A stretch of DNA of 64,000 bases from Chaenocephalus aceratus (lineage: Eukaryota; Chordata; Actinopteri; Perciformes; Channichthyidae). Positions within the stretch are counted from its first letter, which is position 1. Each line of letters begins with the position of its first letter. The notes under the pieces were generated by a model. The model did no database searches. It was given only the letters and a program-made list of their open reading frames with translations, and was not told where the DNA came from. The stretch covers positions 8,726,982-8,790,981 of the forward strand of contig CM043800.1 in NCBI GenBank assembly GCA_023974075.1, in the 5' to 3' direction. The translations under genes and the position numbers were made by a program. Positions 34,132-45,065 of the stretch are shown here, one piece after another.

Positions 34132-34943
34132 ATGGACTCACCACTCCTTGAGTCCCGGCCTTGTCCTACATGCCCTGGCTTAATCGCAGGTGCCGATCCC
34201 CACCACCTCTGTTTTGAGTGTGGGGCCTGACAACGCCACGGACGGCCTGACTCAGTCTCTAGCCTGCAATGCCTGTCGTATGCTCCCATGGCTCAGCTGC
34301 CGGCATCGTCTGCAGCACTTTCAGGCGTATTACGCCTCGCCGGAGGAGGCGGAGGACCAGGAACTCGAGGTGGTGGAAATGGAGGAACAGGATGTCGCTG
34401 GGAAGGTGCCATTCGTTTTTTCGCACAGGTCTGCGCGTCAGGACTTCCCTGCGTGTAGGCCTACCGCTCCCCCAGCCACTGCCACCGAAGCTGGTAAGCC
34501 ACCTCCGTCAGGGGTTTTACAGCCCGGTTCGTCCGGCCTTCGTTTCGCCCCCGTTGCCAGATATCTGGCAGTGTGTGGAGGCGACGTGGCGGAAGCCACT
34601 CAAGACGAAGGCTCCAGTGGCAGCTATGGCGGGAATCCTTAGGGTGCAGGGCCGCTTGGACACAGTGTGTCCCGGCGTGCCCCCCCTTGCTGAGAGCCTG
34701 GCGGCCCATCTGCTTCCACAGGCAGCTGGATGGGCGGAGGGGAGGAAACCTCTGCCCCCGCTGCCTCGGGACCGAGATATCCTGGAATATTTGGACAAAA
34801 TATTCCGGCTCGGAGCACAGATGGCGGTGGCGGCCAATAATCTTGGTGTGTTGGGTGTCTCGCTGATCAACCCTCAGCAGGACACCCCCGCCCCCCGCCT
34901 CAGGACGGGAGTGATTATTCGGACAGCTGCATTGGTCAGATGA
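34132..34943 (+). pseudogene. DIRS gag
   Basis: Starts MDSPLLESRPCPTCPGLIAG and has a C-x2-C…H-x-C-x2-C ribbon (CPTC…HHLCFEC). A frameshift near 34226 leads to DNATDGLTQSLACNACRMLP and an acidic stretch (SPEEAEDQELEVVEMEEQ). A second shift leads to WQCVEATWRKPLKTKAPVAA, DTVCPGVPPLAESLAAHLLP and RDRDILEYLDKIFRLGAQMA. This order is that of fish DIRS Gag. Nucleocapsid-type packaging is assumed from the family. Two frameshifts make it a pseudogene. Confidence 0.7.
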
Positions 34944-35901
34944 ACAATCTGATCCAAGGTGTAGCCGCCGAAGCTGGACGTGTGATGTCCCTGGCCACAG
35001 TAGCGTCACGTGTGGTTGGGACTCACCGCGCTGTCCAGGAAGGATCGAGATGATCTCTTTGGGGCCCCCGTATCCACGGAGGGGCTCTTTGGATTGATCA
35101 ACTCGGTCACACAGCGCTTCCACTGGCTATACTCCTCGGCTCGTCCTGCGGAACCGGCTCAATACCGGTATTCGCGGGGACGGGCTGCCCAACCCCGGCT
35201 GGCTCCACCTCAGCAGAGGACTTCTGGGTGGGGTGCGCCGTCCTCCCGGAGCAGACTGGCGGTGGGAGGAAGCGTCCCGGCGGAGAGAGTGGCTTTCTCC
35301 ACCCAGGACGCGAGGGCGAGTCCCGCCTCCTCCCTCTTCAAAAAGATTGTGAAACATTCGTCAATAAAAATGATTGCATGTATCCCAGTCTAAGTGTCAT
35401 TTCACTCTACAATTCCACACTTCCACATAATGTTAACCGTACAGATTCCCCACTCGCTGCTCCAGTTGTAACTCCAGTAAAGGAAGCAGCTAGTGGGCAT
35501 GCGCATGTGAGAGTGATAAACCGCAGGAAATGCTATCAAAGCGCTATGCGGGTACAGGGGCATTATGGCCGGCGTTATTGTTAGGAGACACACCGCCTAG
35601 CGTAAAAACTCCAATTAATGCATTTTACCATCTGGGTGAGGGCTGATTTATGGCGGAGTGTGCGTTCCCACGAGAGCGCGCTGCGGTGAGTTCAGGGACC
35701 TCAGTAGAAAATCTTCCCTTTCTGTGTCGACCCCCCATGGGCCGAACTTCCTTTCATGGAGAGTTTGGCGGTGAAGTGGGTCACCACAGGGAGTACCACA
35801 GCTTCCTTGCTGTGGCTCCACAGCTGATTGCTTGTCCCCTAACACACTGTTATGGGGAATGGAAGCTCAGCCGTGTATTAACAAAGTGGATGGACAGGAC
35901 C

Positions 35902-37890
35902 ATGGGCGTAGGAAGCATCCTGAATGTGGGGGAGACATTTTTAACGGGGGGTGTGGGGGTCCCCCACCACGAAAAAAATAAATATATTTCCTGTATTCTG
36001 GTGCATTTTAACAGGTGGTTTGATACTTTTATGTGGCTATACTAGCATGAGGAAAATGATGGGTACATTTTGTAATTTCATCCAGTAGTAAAGAAAGGAA
36101 ACATATTTGATTATTAATTCAGAGCCGTCTTTGAATTAATAAAAAGCAGTTTAAATGCCCATTTTTTTGTACATTTATATACAACAATAAATATTTGTGA
36201 GTGCATTGAGAGATATTGTTGTGGAGAGTCATTTATATATAAATCGCAAAATACATTTGTGAATCCTTCTGTGAGCATTTATTAATATTGAGACTGATCT
36301 GACTCCATACAGATGTTAAGTTCTAAGTGCTCTTCTGTCTATATTGGTCATATGATGCCCCTTGACTGACATGTTTCCAGTTCAATATCCCCACTGATTT
36401 CCTTACAATTCTGGGATGAGAGTCCACATCACAATTTACTCTAAACAGTCATTTCCCTTTCACCACTCACCTCGCAATGGACCTCTCTCCACTGTCCCTG
36501 CAGTTCTGCCTCTGACTCACTCTCAAGCGCCTAGATGTCAAGAGAGGTGGTGAAGTGATCATTATTTATTGAGCAGTATACTCTTTCACATTGAATCATA
36601 ACAAGTCATACTGAATGTAAATACAACTGACTCTAAAGTAAGTCCCAGTCTGTGCCATTGGACATTTTGAAGACTCAAAGTCCCAAGCAGTAGGTAGAAT
36701 ATTAGCTAGTCTATGTAATGTGCACAGAAAATAAATAGTTAGTTATCGGCATCAAAAGTTGAACAATGTTCAACTTTTGAGGCTCGATGCTTGGCATCAG
36801 CCAATCAAATCCCGCGTATGCAAATCTGACAGTACAAGCGCTAGCCAATCAAACCGCGTGTATGCTGGGAGAGACTACGCAGGTCATTTCCTCATATTCA
36901 AAAAAATGGAGTGGTAGTGACTCACCCGGTGCTGTATGATCAGTCTCTGTTCATCTACCGGGATACAAACCGGAGGAGCCAGGCATGGAGGGAGGTGGCA
37001 GAGACAGTGGATGAAACTGGTAGGTTTTCGCCTGTTTGGGGATTTTATATCCAGTTTACTTCGTTTTAACATTGCTATTGCTTTGTATGCCGGGGGCGGG
37101 CGGGAGATTCCTGATTGGTTGTTGGTCGCCTTGGGCGCGAGAAATCGCCAAGCATCAGACACGCCCAGGTTCAAGATTTGTTGATGCCTGTAGTGTAGAC
37201 GGGCTGTTAGACATTTATGAGTATTATCCCGGTTATGATCATATTGGGAATATGGTGTTTACATGAGCACAGAGAGATCGGGTTATTCATGTTCCCTGTT
37301 TACATGATAAATACTAGTAACCTGGCATTTCGATGCCTTTTCTCATCTAAACTATTCAGTATTTGTATCTCTCTATCATGACATAAAGACGAAACTCCTC
37401 CACCGCCATCACTGTTAACTCATTAACTGCTACCAGCTGATGACTTACTTTCCTCTTCTTTGATAATGAAAATGTCCTCATGTCCATGTTGTCTGGGGGA
37501 GAAAACATATCAAACCAAGAGATCGTCAGCTTTGATTTTCACTGTATTAACCATTTCCTGAACACTTGGTGTGTGTGCCTTACCTCCGCTACCGGCATCG
37601 CTTCATACAACAGATCTGAGCTGTCCAACTATGACAACACTCCTTGAACATGCGCGTGCTATGTGAGAATCTGCCTTGGTGCAAAGTAGCAGTGAAAACA
37701 TGGAACGGAGTTTCATTGATTTGGGCATTCTCTCAATAAGCAAGTGGAATGGATTTGATAGTGAATCACTGACACAGCGCTCTACAAAGTGCAGTGAGTG
37801 GATAGACCGATTCACGGACTTTCCACATGGTAAAAGTGGGGGGGTCTAAACTAATCATTTCAAAAAGTGGGGGGGACTTGTCCCACCCTC
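35902..37890. mobile_element. hAT-like element inserted in DIRS
   Basis: The left end ATGGGCGTAGGAAGCATCC followed by GTGGGGGAGACATTTTTAA, and the right subterminal GTGGGGGGGACTTGTCCCAC, belong to one known fish hAT type with G-rich subterminal sequence. The matching right tip is not seen. DIRS coding resumes at about 37896. It contains a nested Harbinger-like MITE (about 36740-37200). Confidence 0.55.
36740..37200 (+). mobile_element. Harbinger-like MITE with MADF-type exon remnant
   Basis: 36906-37022 reads VVVTHPVLYDQSLFIYRDTN, RRSQAWREVAETVDETG followed by GGTAGGT. This is a MADF-type first exon with a donor. A hairpin (AAAAGTTGAACA…TGTTCAACTTTT, 36754-36778) lies near the left end. Related, in the opposite orientation, to 42009-42627. 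Confidence 0.6.
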
Positions 37891-37895
37891 ATATA

Positions 37896-38242
37896 ATGGC
37901 TGCGACGCACAGGACACTGAAACAGGGTTACTCACTCCAGTTTTGCAGCGTCCCTCCTCCATTCAATGGCATAAGAGAGGCAAATCTATCATCCCAGGAG
38001 GAGATAGGTTTCCTTTCGGCAGAGATTCAAGCCCTGGTGCAAAAACAGGCGGTGTCTTTTGTGCACTCACAGGAGAGAGAAAAGGGGCTTTATTCCATGT
38101 ACTTCCTGGTTCCCAAGAAGACAGGAGAATTCAGACCCATTCTAGATCTCCGCAGCCTGAATCAGCACATTGCCTGCACAATTCCATATGTTAACTATAA
38201 AACAGTTATTGGACCTAGTGCAGCCGGGCGATTGGTTCACAC
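37896..38242 (+). pseudogene. DIRS reverse transcriptase, N-terminal part
   Basis: Reads THRTLKQGYSLQFCSVPPPF, EIQALVQKQAVSFVHSQERE, GLYSMYFLVPKKTGEFRPIL and DLRSLNQHI. VPKKxGxxRPILDLRxLN is RT block 1-2 of DIRS elements. It is cut by the hAT terminus at 38243, before the catalytic FxDD block. Confidence 0.85.
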
Positions 38243-38935
38243 TAGGGATGTGCATCTCCATCACTGAGGCCGATGCGATGCGCATCTCGATACGTTGCCA
38301 CGATACGATACATTAACGATACATTTGAAACACCAGGCGATGCGATACGATACGATTCACCCCTGTTGCGATACAGTTCGATAGGATTTGATTCAACATT
38401 ATGCGATTCGGTGCGATACGATGCGATTCAACACTATGTAAAAATAATGATACTTCAATATGGTACGACAGAGGATTTTTGTTTTATTCCTTATATGCAG
38501 CAAATCATACATTAACAAAAAAGTGCTTTACATATTTGGTACTGCACATCCCATCATGCCGTTTATTTGTTTCCCTTTAAAAGCTCTCCAGAGTACAGTA
38601 CAATTGTATAACACCTCACAGTTAAACAATGTAAGGATGCATTGCTCATGATTAACAATGTGCAAATAACAGCTACCATAGTGCAATGCCCATACAGCTG
38701 CCAGCCTGATGTGCTTAAAACTCATTCATAGGCTGACTCACCAGTGAGCAGAAAGCAGTGGGTTCTATAACAATAAAGAATAAAAAATAACCTTTCACAA
38801 ACAGGTATTTCATAACTGCTTACAGTAAGGAAGACATTTACATTATTATTGGCCGTCACAGGCTGCTGTAAACTAAACTGACAGAACACCTCACTGAGTG
38901 ATTTAACTCATAGTCTAACTTTCAGGTTTCTCTTT

Positions 38936-41147
38936 CAGGGTTCATATACTTTTTCACCAATGATTTTCAATGACTTTTCCATGACTTCTCAATGACCTTT
39001 ACCTCATTTTCCATGACCAAAGAAAAATTCCAACTGAAAATGGTTTATTTGAACATGGAACAGGAAAATAAGGTCTGCATATGAAACATGTAGTGCCTAT
39101 CTAAAACAAATCAAATAGTAGGCTTACTAGCTTCTACACGCTAAAGCAACTGTAGTCAGGGAGGCAAAGTCATCAGGTATGAAAAAGGTGGCAAGGACCC
39201 GACCCCTGACCCCCTGAAAGCAGCAGTGTCAATAATAACAGAAACGCCAAAGAGTCACATCTAATAGAAATATATAAAAGCATTTATTTTAATTGTGTAG
39301 CAGTCAGTTTATAATTCTGGCAGCACTGTTGAGCATTTTGAAAATGTATTGTCATGCCTCTGTGCAAGGCTTAGTCTTTCTATCTTTATAGCCACTGGTG
39401 TAAAGTAACTAAGTTCATAAGCTCAACAAGTACTATACGTGGGTACAATGTTGACATACTTTTACTTTATTTAAGTATTTCAATGTTTTGCTACTTTGTA
39501 CTTCTACTCCTCTACAGTTCAGAGGTACATGGTGTACTTCTACTCCTCTACAGTTCAGAGGTACATGGTGTACTTCTACTCCTCTACAGTTCAGAGGAAC
39601 ATGGTGTACTTCTACTCCACTACAGTTCAGAGGTACATGGTGTACTTTTCCTCCACTACATGTATTTAATACCTTTAGTTACTCTACAGATGTGGATGAA
39701 TGATGTGAAATATAATCAAGTGTTAAATCAGACTTTAGTTCCACCTGGAGTAAATCCACCAGCTACCCTGCAGTATACAAAGTCATTCAGACTAGCTGCA
39801 CCTTCACCAGCTTTGAGAACACTTTCATGATCAATCATTATAAAACATATCATATATATTATTCTGAAATGGACCAATCTGCACAACTACTACTTTTACT
39901 GTCGCTACTTTCACTATATTTTGATGATAATACTTTTGTACTTTTACTTGAGGAACATTTTGAATGCAGGACTTTTACTGTAACAGAGTATTCCTACACT
40001 CTGGTACTTCTACTTTTACTCAAGTACAAGATCTGAGTACTTCTACTTTTACTACAAGATCAGAGTACTTCTACTTTTACTCAAGTACAAGATCTGAGTA
40101 CTTCTACTTTTACTCAAGTACAAGACCTGAGTACTTCTACTTTTACTCAAGTACAAGACCTGAGTACTTCTACTTTTACTCAAGTACAAGATCTGAGTAC
40201 TTCTACTTTTACTCAAGTACAAGCTCCGAGTACTTCTACTTTTACTCAAGTACAAGATCCGAGTACTATACTTTTATTAAGTACAAGATCCGAGTACTTC
40301 CACTTCTACTAAAGTACAAGATCTGAGTACTTCTACTCGAGTACAATATCTGAGTACTTCTACTATTACTTATCTGAGTACTTCTACTTTAGCTCAAGTA
40401 CACGATCTGAGTACTTCTACTTTTACTCAAGTACAAGACCTGAGTACTTCTACTTTTACTCAAGTAAAAGACCTGAGTACTTCTACTTTTACTCAAGTAA
40501 AATACCTGAGTACTTCTACTTTTAAGAACAACATCTGAGTACTTCTACTTTTACTCTAGCACAATATCTATACTTATACCACCTCCGTTTATAGCCTATG
40601 AAAAAAACTATTAGAAAACGAAGGCTAAAGCTAACGTTAGCAGATAGTGACAATGTATGCTAGCTAGCTAGCTCAACGATTCCTTAATGATATTGTGACA
40701 GAAAAACATTTCAGTTCACACCACGCTCTGCCGCTCTGCTCTGAACACCTGAACGGCCTGTTCTAACAGCTGTTCACCAGCGGTGCAGTCTATGCCACAG
40801 TGACTCCGCACAGTTAACGAACGCACCGTAGCTGATGTAGCTGACCCTAATACCGGAGCAGCAGAGTTCAACCGACAGGCAGGAAGACTCGAGCACACAG
40901 CTCGCGCTTCATATATTAAAAAAGAACACCATGCGCGTCATGATGGCACATAACAGCTCGCGACCGCAGATTATTTTGGCGATTAGATAAAATGTAAATT
41001 ATATTTGACGCAACTTTAGTTACATTTCCATGACTTTTCCAAAACTTTGGGAAAACATCGTTTTCCATAACTTTTCCAGGGCCTGGAATTTGCATTTTGA
41101 ATTTCCATGACTTTTCCAGGTTTTCAATGACCGTACTACAAACCCTG
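38936..41147. mobile_element. Nested hAT with CATGACTTTTCCA subterminal repeats
   Basis: The left end CAGGGTTCATATAC and the right end (reverse complement CAGGGTTTGTAGTACGG) pair. Both sides carry TCCATGACTTTTCCA words (38975-39020 and 41027-41120). Flanking CTCTTT-like sequence is similar on both sides but the 8-bp duplication is not exact. It is itself split by a tandem-repeat-rich element (39392-40590). Confidence 0.6.
39392..40590. repeat. Minisatellite-expanded element built of TACTTTTACTCAAGTAC units
   Basis: The left end (CACTGGTGTAAAGTAACTAAG) and right end (TATACTTATACCACCTCCG) are those of a common fish repeat. Inside, a 45-bp unit (CCTCTACAGTTCAGAGGTAC…) repeats four times at 39490-39660. 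A 31-34-bp unit (GAGTACTTCTACTTTTACTC…) repeats about 16 times at 39990-40560. Long ORFs here are repeat translations. Confidence 0.8.
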
Positions 41148-41585
41148 CTCTTTTCAGCCGCAGACCCCATGTCGCCTCTTTATGTGCGTCGCTAAGTTTC
41201 TCGTACTTCTTGTGTACTTTAAAGTGGCTCGGCATCGTTAACAATTTGCGAGCGATTTTTCAAGTTGACCGTCTGTAGTATATACTGTAGTGCCGTGCAC
41301 ATATACCATCAGGACGTTACTGATGGGGTGCGGCTGCGGAGTGATACTGTGTGTATGCAAGCCCGCATCTAGGACGGATCTATGTATCATGGCTGTAGAC
41401 CTGTTGAGTAATAAAGATACCTCAAAGTTCTACGGATACCTTATTACTCTCCATGACCTGCGGTTTTTTCCAGCTATTTTCCAAAATCCTTTGGAGAAAT
41501 CCCATTGACTGAGACGAGGGAACCGGTAATGGTAAAATTCTAACTCACTTCCGGCTTTTAGGACTCGTAACTGCACCACCAGTGG

Positions 41586-41702
41586 GCAGGGTTGGTATGG
41601 TTACTTTAAAATGGTATTCTGTTGCAATTACTAATTACCTGTTAAAAAAAGTATCAGGATATATCAGATTATAAAAGTATTGTAATTTAATTACTGTCCT
41701 TT
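41586..41702 (+). mobile_element. hAT terminus fragment
   Basis: GCAGGGTTGGTATGGTTACT with AATTACTAATTACC is the start of a known fish hAT type (CAGGGTTGG ends). It is truncated where a TTAA element begins (TTAAAGGTCCCATGTCATG at 41703). Confidence 0.5.
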
Positions 41703-42008
41703 AAAGGTCCCATGTCATGCTTTTCCGGTTATTACCCGTCCCCTTGTGTGTTATGTAGCTTTTTATGCATGTGAACGGTCTGCAGAGTCAAAACCCCTCA
41801 AAGTACACCCTGTAGCGACCTGTCTATGCTGACCCAGAATGCCTCGTTGGAGATTTTTCTTCTTCCATTTTTCTCTTCCTGGTCTAAGTGATGTAACGAC
41901 GACCAAATGGACCAATCCTTGGAGCTCCTCACACACACACACTAACTCAGCCTTATATTTTCTCAGCCGTGCTACTCTGCGGAGTTTCGCCGCCACACAC
42001 ACTCACTC

Positions 42009-42627
42009 ACGGCCCCTACACACGGCGGCGTGCGTTGCCGCTTGGCGGTGGGCGTGTCTTGAGCTTGGGGAATCAACGCGAGCAGCCCGACCAACAACCA
42101 ACCACATGAATGTCCCGCCCCGGACATACAAAGCAAAGCATTCATGCTAGATCCATGCTGGCTAAATATACTGTGTATGCTTGCTAGCTGTCCATTCAAA
42201 CGAAATACACTGGATATAAACTCCCCAAACAAGCGAAAACCTACCAGTTTCCCCCACTGTTTTTGCCACCTCCCCCCATGCCTGGCTCCTCCGGTTTGTA
42301 TCCCTGTATGTTCCCTACCGCCACGATCATTTTCTCCTCCTTTTGTTGACATATGGGAAATAACTGCGGTCTGGCTCTCCCAACATACACCTGGTTTGAT
42401 TGGCTACTGCTTGTACTGTCAGATTTACATACGAGGGATTTGATTGGCTGACGCCTCCGTCGAGGCGGCAAAAGTAGAACATTGCTCTACTTTTGCAGCG
42501 AGCACCTCGAGAGAAGCTACACTTTGCTCCCACAATGCAGTTTGGCGAATCGTGACGTCACCCCATTCAAAGTGAATGGGCAGAAGCGTTGAAGCGGCAA
42601 CGCACGCCGCCGTGTGTAGGGGCCGTT
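42009..42627 (-). mobile_element. Harbinger-like MITE with about 34-bp TIRs
   Basis: ACGGCCCCTACACACGGCGG at the left and its reverse complement (CCGCCGTGTGTAGGGGCCGT) at the right form long terminal inverted repeats. On the minus strand it contains GGAGGAGCCAGGCATGG, the same MADF-type exon remnant as 36960-37020. A conserved hairpin (GCAAAAGTAGAAC…CTACTTTTGC, 42468-42496) parallels that at 36754. Target duplication is not clear. Confidence 0.75.
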
Positions 42628-42850
42628 AACCTTATCTTTTCTCAGGCTGTGAGTGGGTGGCGAACTGTGTGGCGAACAGCCTAGCTGTGAGTGTGTGTGC
42701 TCAGGCTGATTTCCGCGATGTCTCGCTGTCTCGCAGATCCCACGCAGCAACCAGCAAACAACACCAGTAATACAGCTCACACTGTCCGCTCCTCGATCAT
42801 CAAAGGGCGGAGCAGCGAGCCCCGCAACGTCCCGCCAACACGGCACCCAG

Positions 42851-43242
42851 GGTGTTTCTCAATGTCGAGGAAGGCTCCTCCAGAGCCACTATTTCAAGGA
42901 TGCTACTGTACGTCATCGAGTCCCGCCGAAGGACTGTTCCAATGTCCAGGATCCTTGGAATTCCACCGAGGCCGGCGTCCTTCGTTGCGGGAAATTTCGA
43001 GGGTGCACATGTGTATCCTCTGCGGTCTTAAAATCCCCACAATGCTTTGCGCACAGACCAATTTCCAAAATCTTTGGCGGAAAATGTAAGGCTCTCATAT
43101 GACGCACACCTGCACACCTGTTAGCCTGTTCCGACCATTCTTCGTTTTCCAAGGCTAGGAAGGATTCTTGCCTCGCTTCTGAAGGACCTGACTCGGAAGA
43201 CATGTCCTACCAAGGAAGCGTCCTCGACATTGAGAAACACCC
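42851..43242. mobile_element. MITE, GGTGTTTCTCAATGTCGAGG ends, 5-bp TSD
   Basis: The left end GGTGTTTCTCAATGTCGAGG and right end CCTCGACATTGAGAAACACC are perfect 20-bp inverted repeats. Both are flanked by CCCAG (42846-42850 and 43243-43247). Length 392 bp, no ORF. Superfamily not assigned. Confidence 0.8.
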
Positions 43243-43636
43243 CCAGACCCCACGCAGCATTCTCATTTGTTTGTCATTACTGGTGTCATTTCCTGGTTGC
43301 TAACAAACGCCATTGTAACACATAAACACTGATGTTCCGCTGTAACGGTGGTGGACTCATCAGAACAGAGTGGGCGAGCTGACCAATCAGAGCACAGTGG
43401 GCTCATAGGGAGGGGGGGGCAGGAGCTCCAACAAGCCGTTTAGGACAGAGAGTGAATACACATACTATACAGAGTATACATTTTTGTTTAACAAATCAGG
43501 AATTTGATTTATGGGATTGCAAAAACAGTAAGCAGTGAGCTCTGTGAAGAGGAGACTGTCTACCAGCAGAAACCCAGCTAAACGCTGCCTTGATTAAACA
43601 CCATATTATGTTCCAAACCACATCAAGCATTATTTC

Positions 43637-43770
43637 AGTCAGACAACTCACGTGTTCCTTTAACATGTTTATTAGAAGCAGCATATAGTTGAGTTTGGCG
43701 ACTAGGCTCGGGCATCATCACTCCATAAATATACATAGCACGATGAGTGATGATTAAATAACTAACCCCC
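43637..43770 (-). repeat. B2 direct repeat (134 bp)
   Basis: Identical by eye to 44002-44135. Starts AGTCAGACAACTCACGTG (plus) and ends in CTAACCCCC. Contains AATAAA in minus sense at about 43667-43674. Confidence 0.9.
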
Positions 43771-43810
43771 GAGCCTACAGGTGGAAGCTGGGGTGGTGGT
43801 GGGGCAGGCA

Positions 43811-43996
43811 AGCAGCGACGTAGCTCCAGCAATAGCAGCAGCAAGCAATGCATGGAGAGAGATCTGGCAGGTTAAATAGAGCGGCATATTAAGGAGACTC
43901 CGTTTGGTTGGTTGTAGAGTGGCAAGGGGGCGTTATGTATGAATGCAGCATAAGTGCTCGAGTTGACTGCCTGAACTAGCTCGCAGGCTTCGCCCC
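43811..43996 (-). repeat. A2 direct repeat (186 bp)
   Basis: Identical by eye to 49086-49271. Starts AGCAGCGACGTAGCTCC (plus) and ends GGCTTCGCCCC, immediately followed by the ATTTC core. Confidence 0.9.
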
Positions 43997-44001
43997 ATTT
44001 C

Positions 44002-44135
44002 AGTCAGACAACTCACGTGTTCCTTTAACATGTTTATTAGAAGCAGCATATAGTTGAGTTTGGCGACTAGGCTCGGGCATCATCACTCCATAAATATACA
44101 TAGCACGATGAGTGATGATTAAATAACTAACCCCC
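44002..44135 (-). repeat. B1 direct repeat (134 bp)
   Basis: Second copy of the 43637-43770 sequence, beginning directly after the ATTTC core at 43997-44001. Beyond 44135 the two copies diverge. Confidence 0.9.
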
Positions 44136-44216
44136 AAAACTGCGTGGAGATTAGATACTATCCCCCAAAACTGAGTAGCCCGAGCCTGACGCTGGTGATG
44201 TGAGACTGATAAGTAG

Positions 44217-45065
44217 AGGGCCTGGCGAGCTGCCATGTGGCCATTCCCCCTAAGCACAGCGGCTTTAAGGGGAATATACTACTAAGTGAGACTGCTATGT
44301 GTAGGCCTGAGGAATAGCCCAGAGCCGATTCTTCCCTGAGCACAGCGGCTTTGAGAGGAATATACTACCTATATATGCTACCTAATGAAACTGCTATGTG
44401 AAGGCCCGGGAACAGCCCGAAAAGCCATCCCCCTTAAGCACCGCGGCTTTGAGGGGAATATACTACCTAGCGAGACTGCTATGTGTAGGCCTGGAAGTGA
44501 CCAGTGCCGACCCCCCCCCCAGCACCGCGGCTTTGAGGGGAATATACTACCTATATATGCTACCTAATGAAACTGCTATGTGAAGGCCCGGGAACAGCCA
44601 GAAAAGCCATCCCCATTAAGCACCACGGCTTTGAGGGGAATATACTACCTAGTGACTGCTATGTTAAGGCCCGGGCATAGCCCGAAAAGCCATCCCCATT
44701 AAGCACCGCGGCTTTAAGGGGAATATACTAGTGACTGCTATGTGAAGGCCCGGGAACAGCCCGAAAAGCCATCCCCCTTAAGCACCGCGGCTTTAAGGGG
44801 AATATACTACCTAATGAAACTGCTATGTGAAGGCCCGGGAACAGCCCGAAAAGCCATCCCCCTTAAGCACCGCGACTTTGAGGGGAATATACTACCTAGC
44901 GAGACTGCTATGTGTAGGCCTGGAAGTGACCAGTGCCGACCCCCCCCCCAGCACCGCGGCTTTGAGGGGAATATACTACCCATCAAGACTGCCGTGTCTA
45001 GGTCTTTGAGGCAGCGACAATGAGCTTTCCCCCCCAAGCATGCAGCTATGAGGGGAATATACTAT
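44217..45065. repeat. Tandem repeat, about ten units of 78-97 bp
   Basis: The motif GGGGAATATACTA (one variant GAGGAATATACTA) occurs ten times between 44268 and 45065. It is usually preceded by AGCACCGCGGCTTT and an AAAGCCATCCCC block and followed by GACTGCTATGTG(A/T)AGGCC. Units near 44391-44990 are closest. Overlapping 60-90-codon ORFs here are repeat translations. Confidence 0.9.

Larger units (their letters stand above)
33976..38242 (+). mobile_element. DIRS-type tyrosine-recombinase retrotransposon (5' part), interrupted
   Basis: Promoter-like leader with TATAAAAGGC at 34026, then gag (34132-34943), a degraded middle (34944-35890) and the start of the reverse transcriptase (37896-38240). 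It is split by a hAT at about 35902-37890 and cut off by another at 38243. RNase H and recombinase are not found downstream, so the 3' half is lost. Confidence 0.75.
38243..41300. mobile_element. hAT element with TAGGGATGTGCA end, carrying nested elements
   Basis: The left end TAGGGATGTGCATCTCCATC is followed by GATGCGATACGATACG-type subterminal repeats (38270-38440), typical of a fish hAT family. The right end is uncertain; GTGCCGTGCACAT at 41291 may be its diverged partner. The body is interrupted by another hAT (38936-41147). Confidence 0.55.
41703..43636 (+). mobile_element. TTAA-type elements, left side, with nested MITEs
   Basis: Begins TTAAAGGTCCCATGTCATGC. 43360-43636 matches the family seen at 4550-4900 and 54835-55332 (ACCAATCAGAGCACAGTGGGC; AACCACATCAAGCATTAT). 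Its remainder continues beyond the split-repeat element at 49277-49430. Two MITEs are nested within it (42009-42627 and 42851-43242). Confidence 0.5.

Noticed and set aside
39483..40326. 115-120-codon ORFs with repeated YFYFYSSTRSE-like units
   Set aside because: Translation of a 31-34-bp minisatellite; no start context and the frame depends on the repeat.
41020..41244. Minus ORF starting MPSHFKVHKKYEKLSDAHKE as a host exon
   Set aside because: It runs from unassigned DNA straight into hAT subterminal repeats; no splice partner. It may be a fragment of a transposase N-terminus.
44385..45037. ORFs with repeated KAREQPEKPSPLSTAALRG units
   Set aside because: Tandem-repeat translation on both strands; unit length varies and is not always a multiple of three.
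44217..45065. CRISPR-like array
   Set aside because: Units are tandem rather than repeat-spacer, spacing varies, and the genome is vertebrate.
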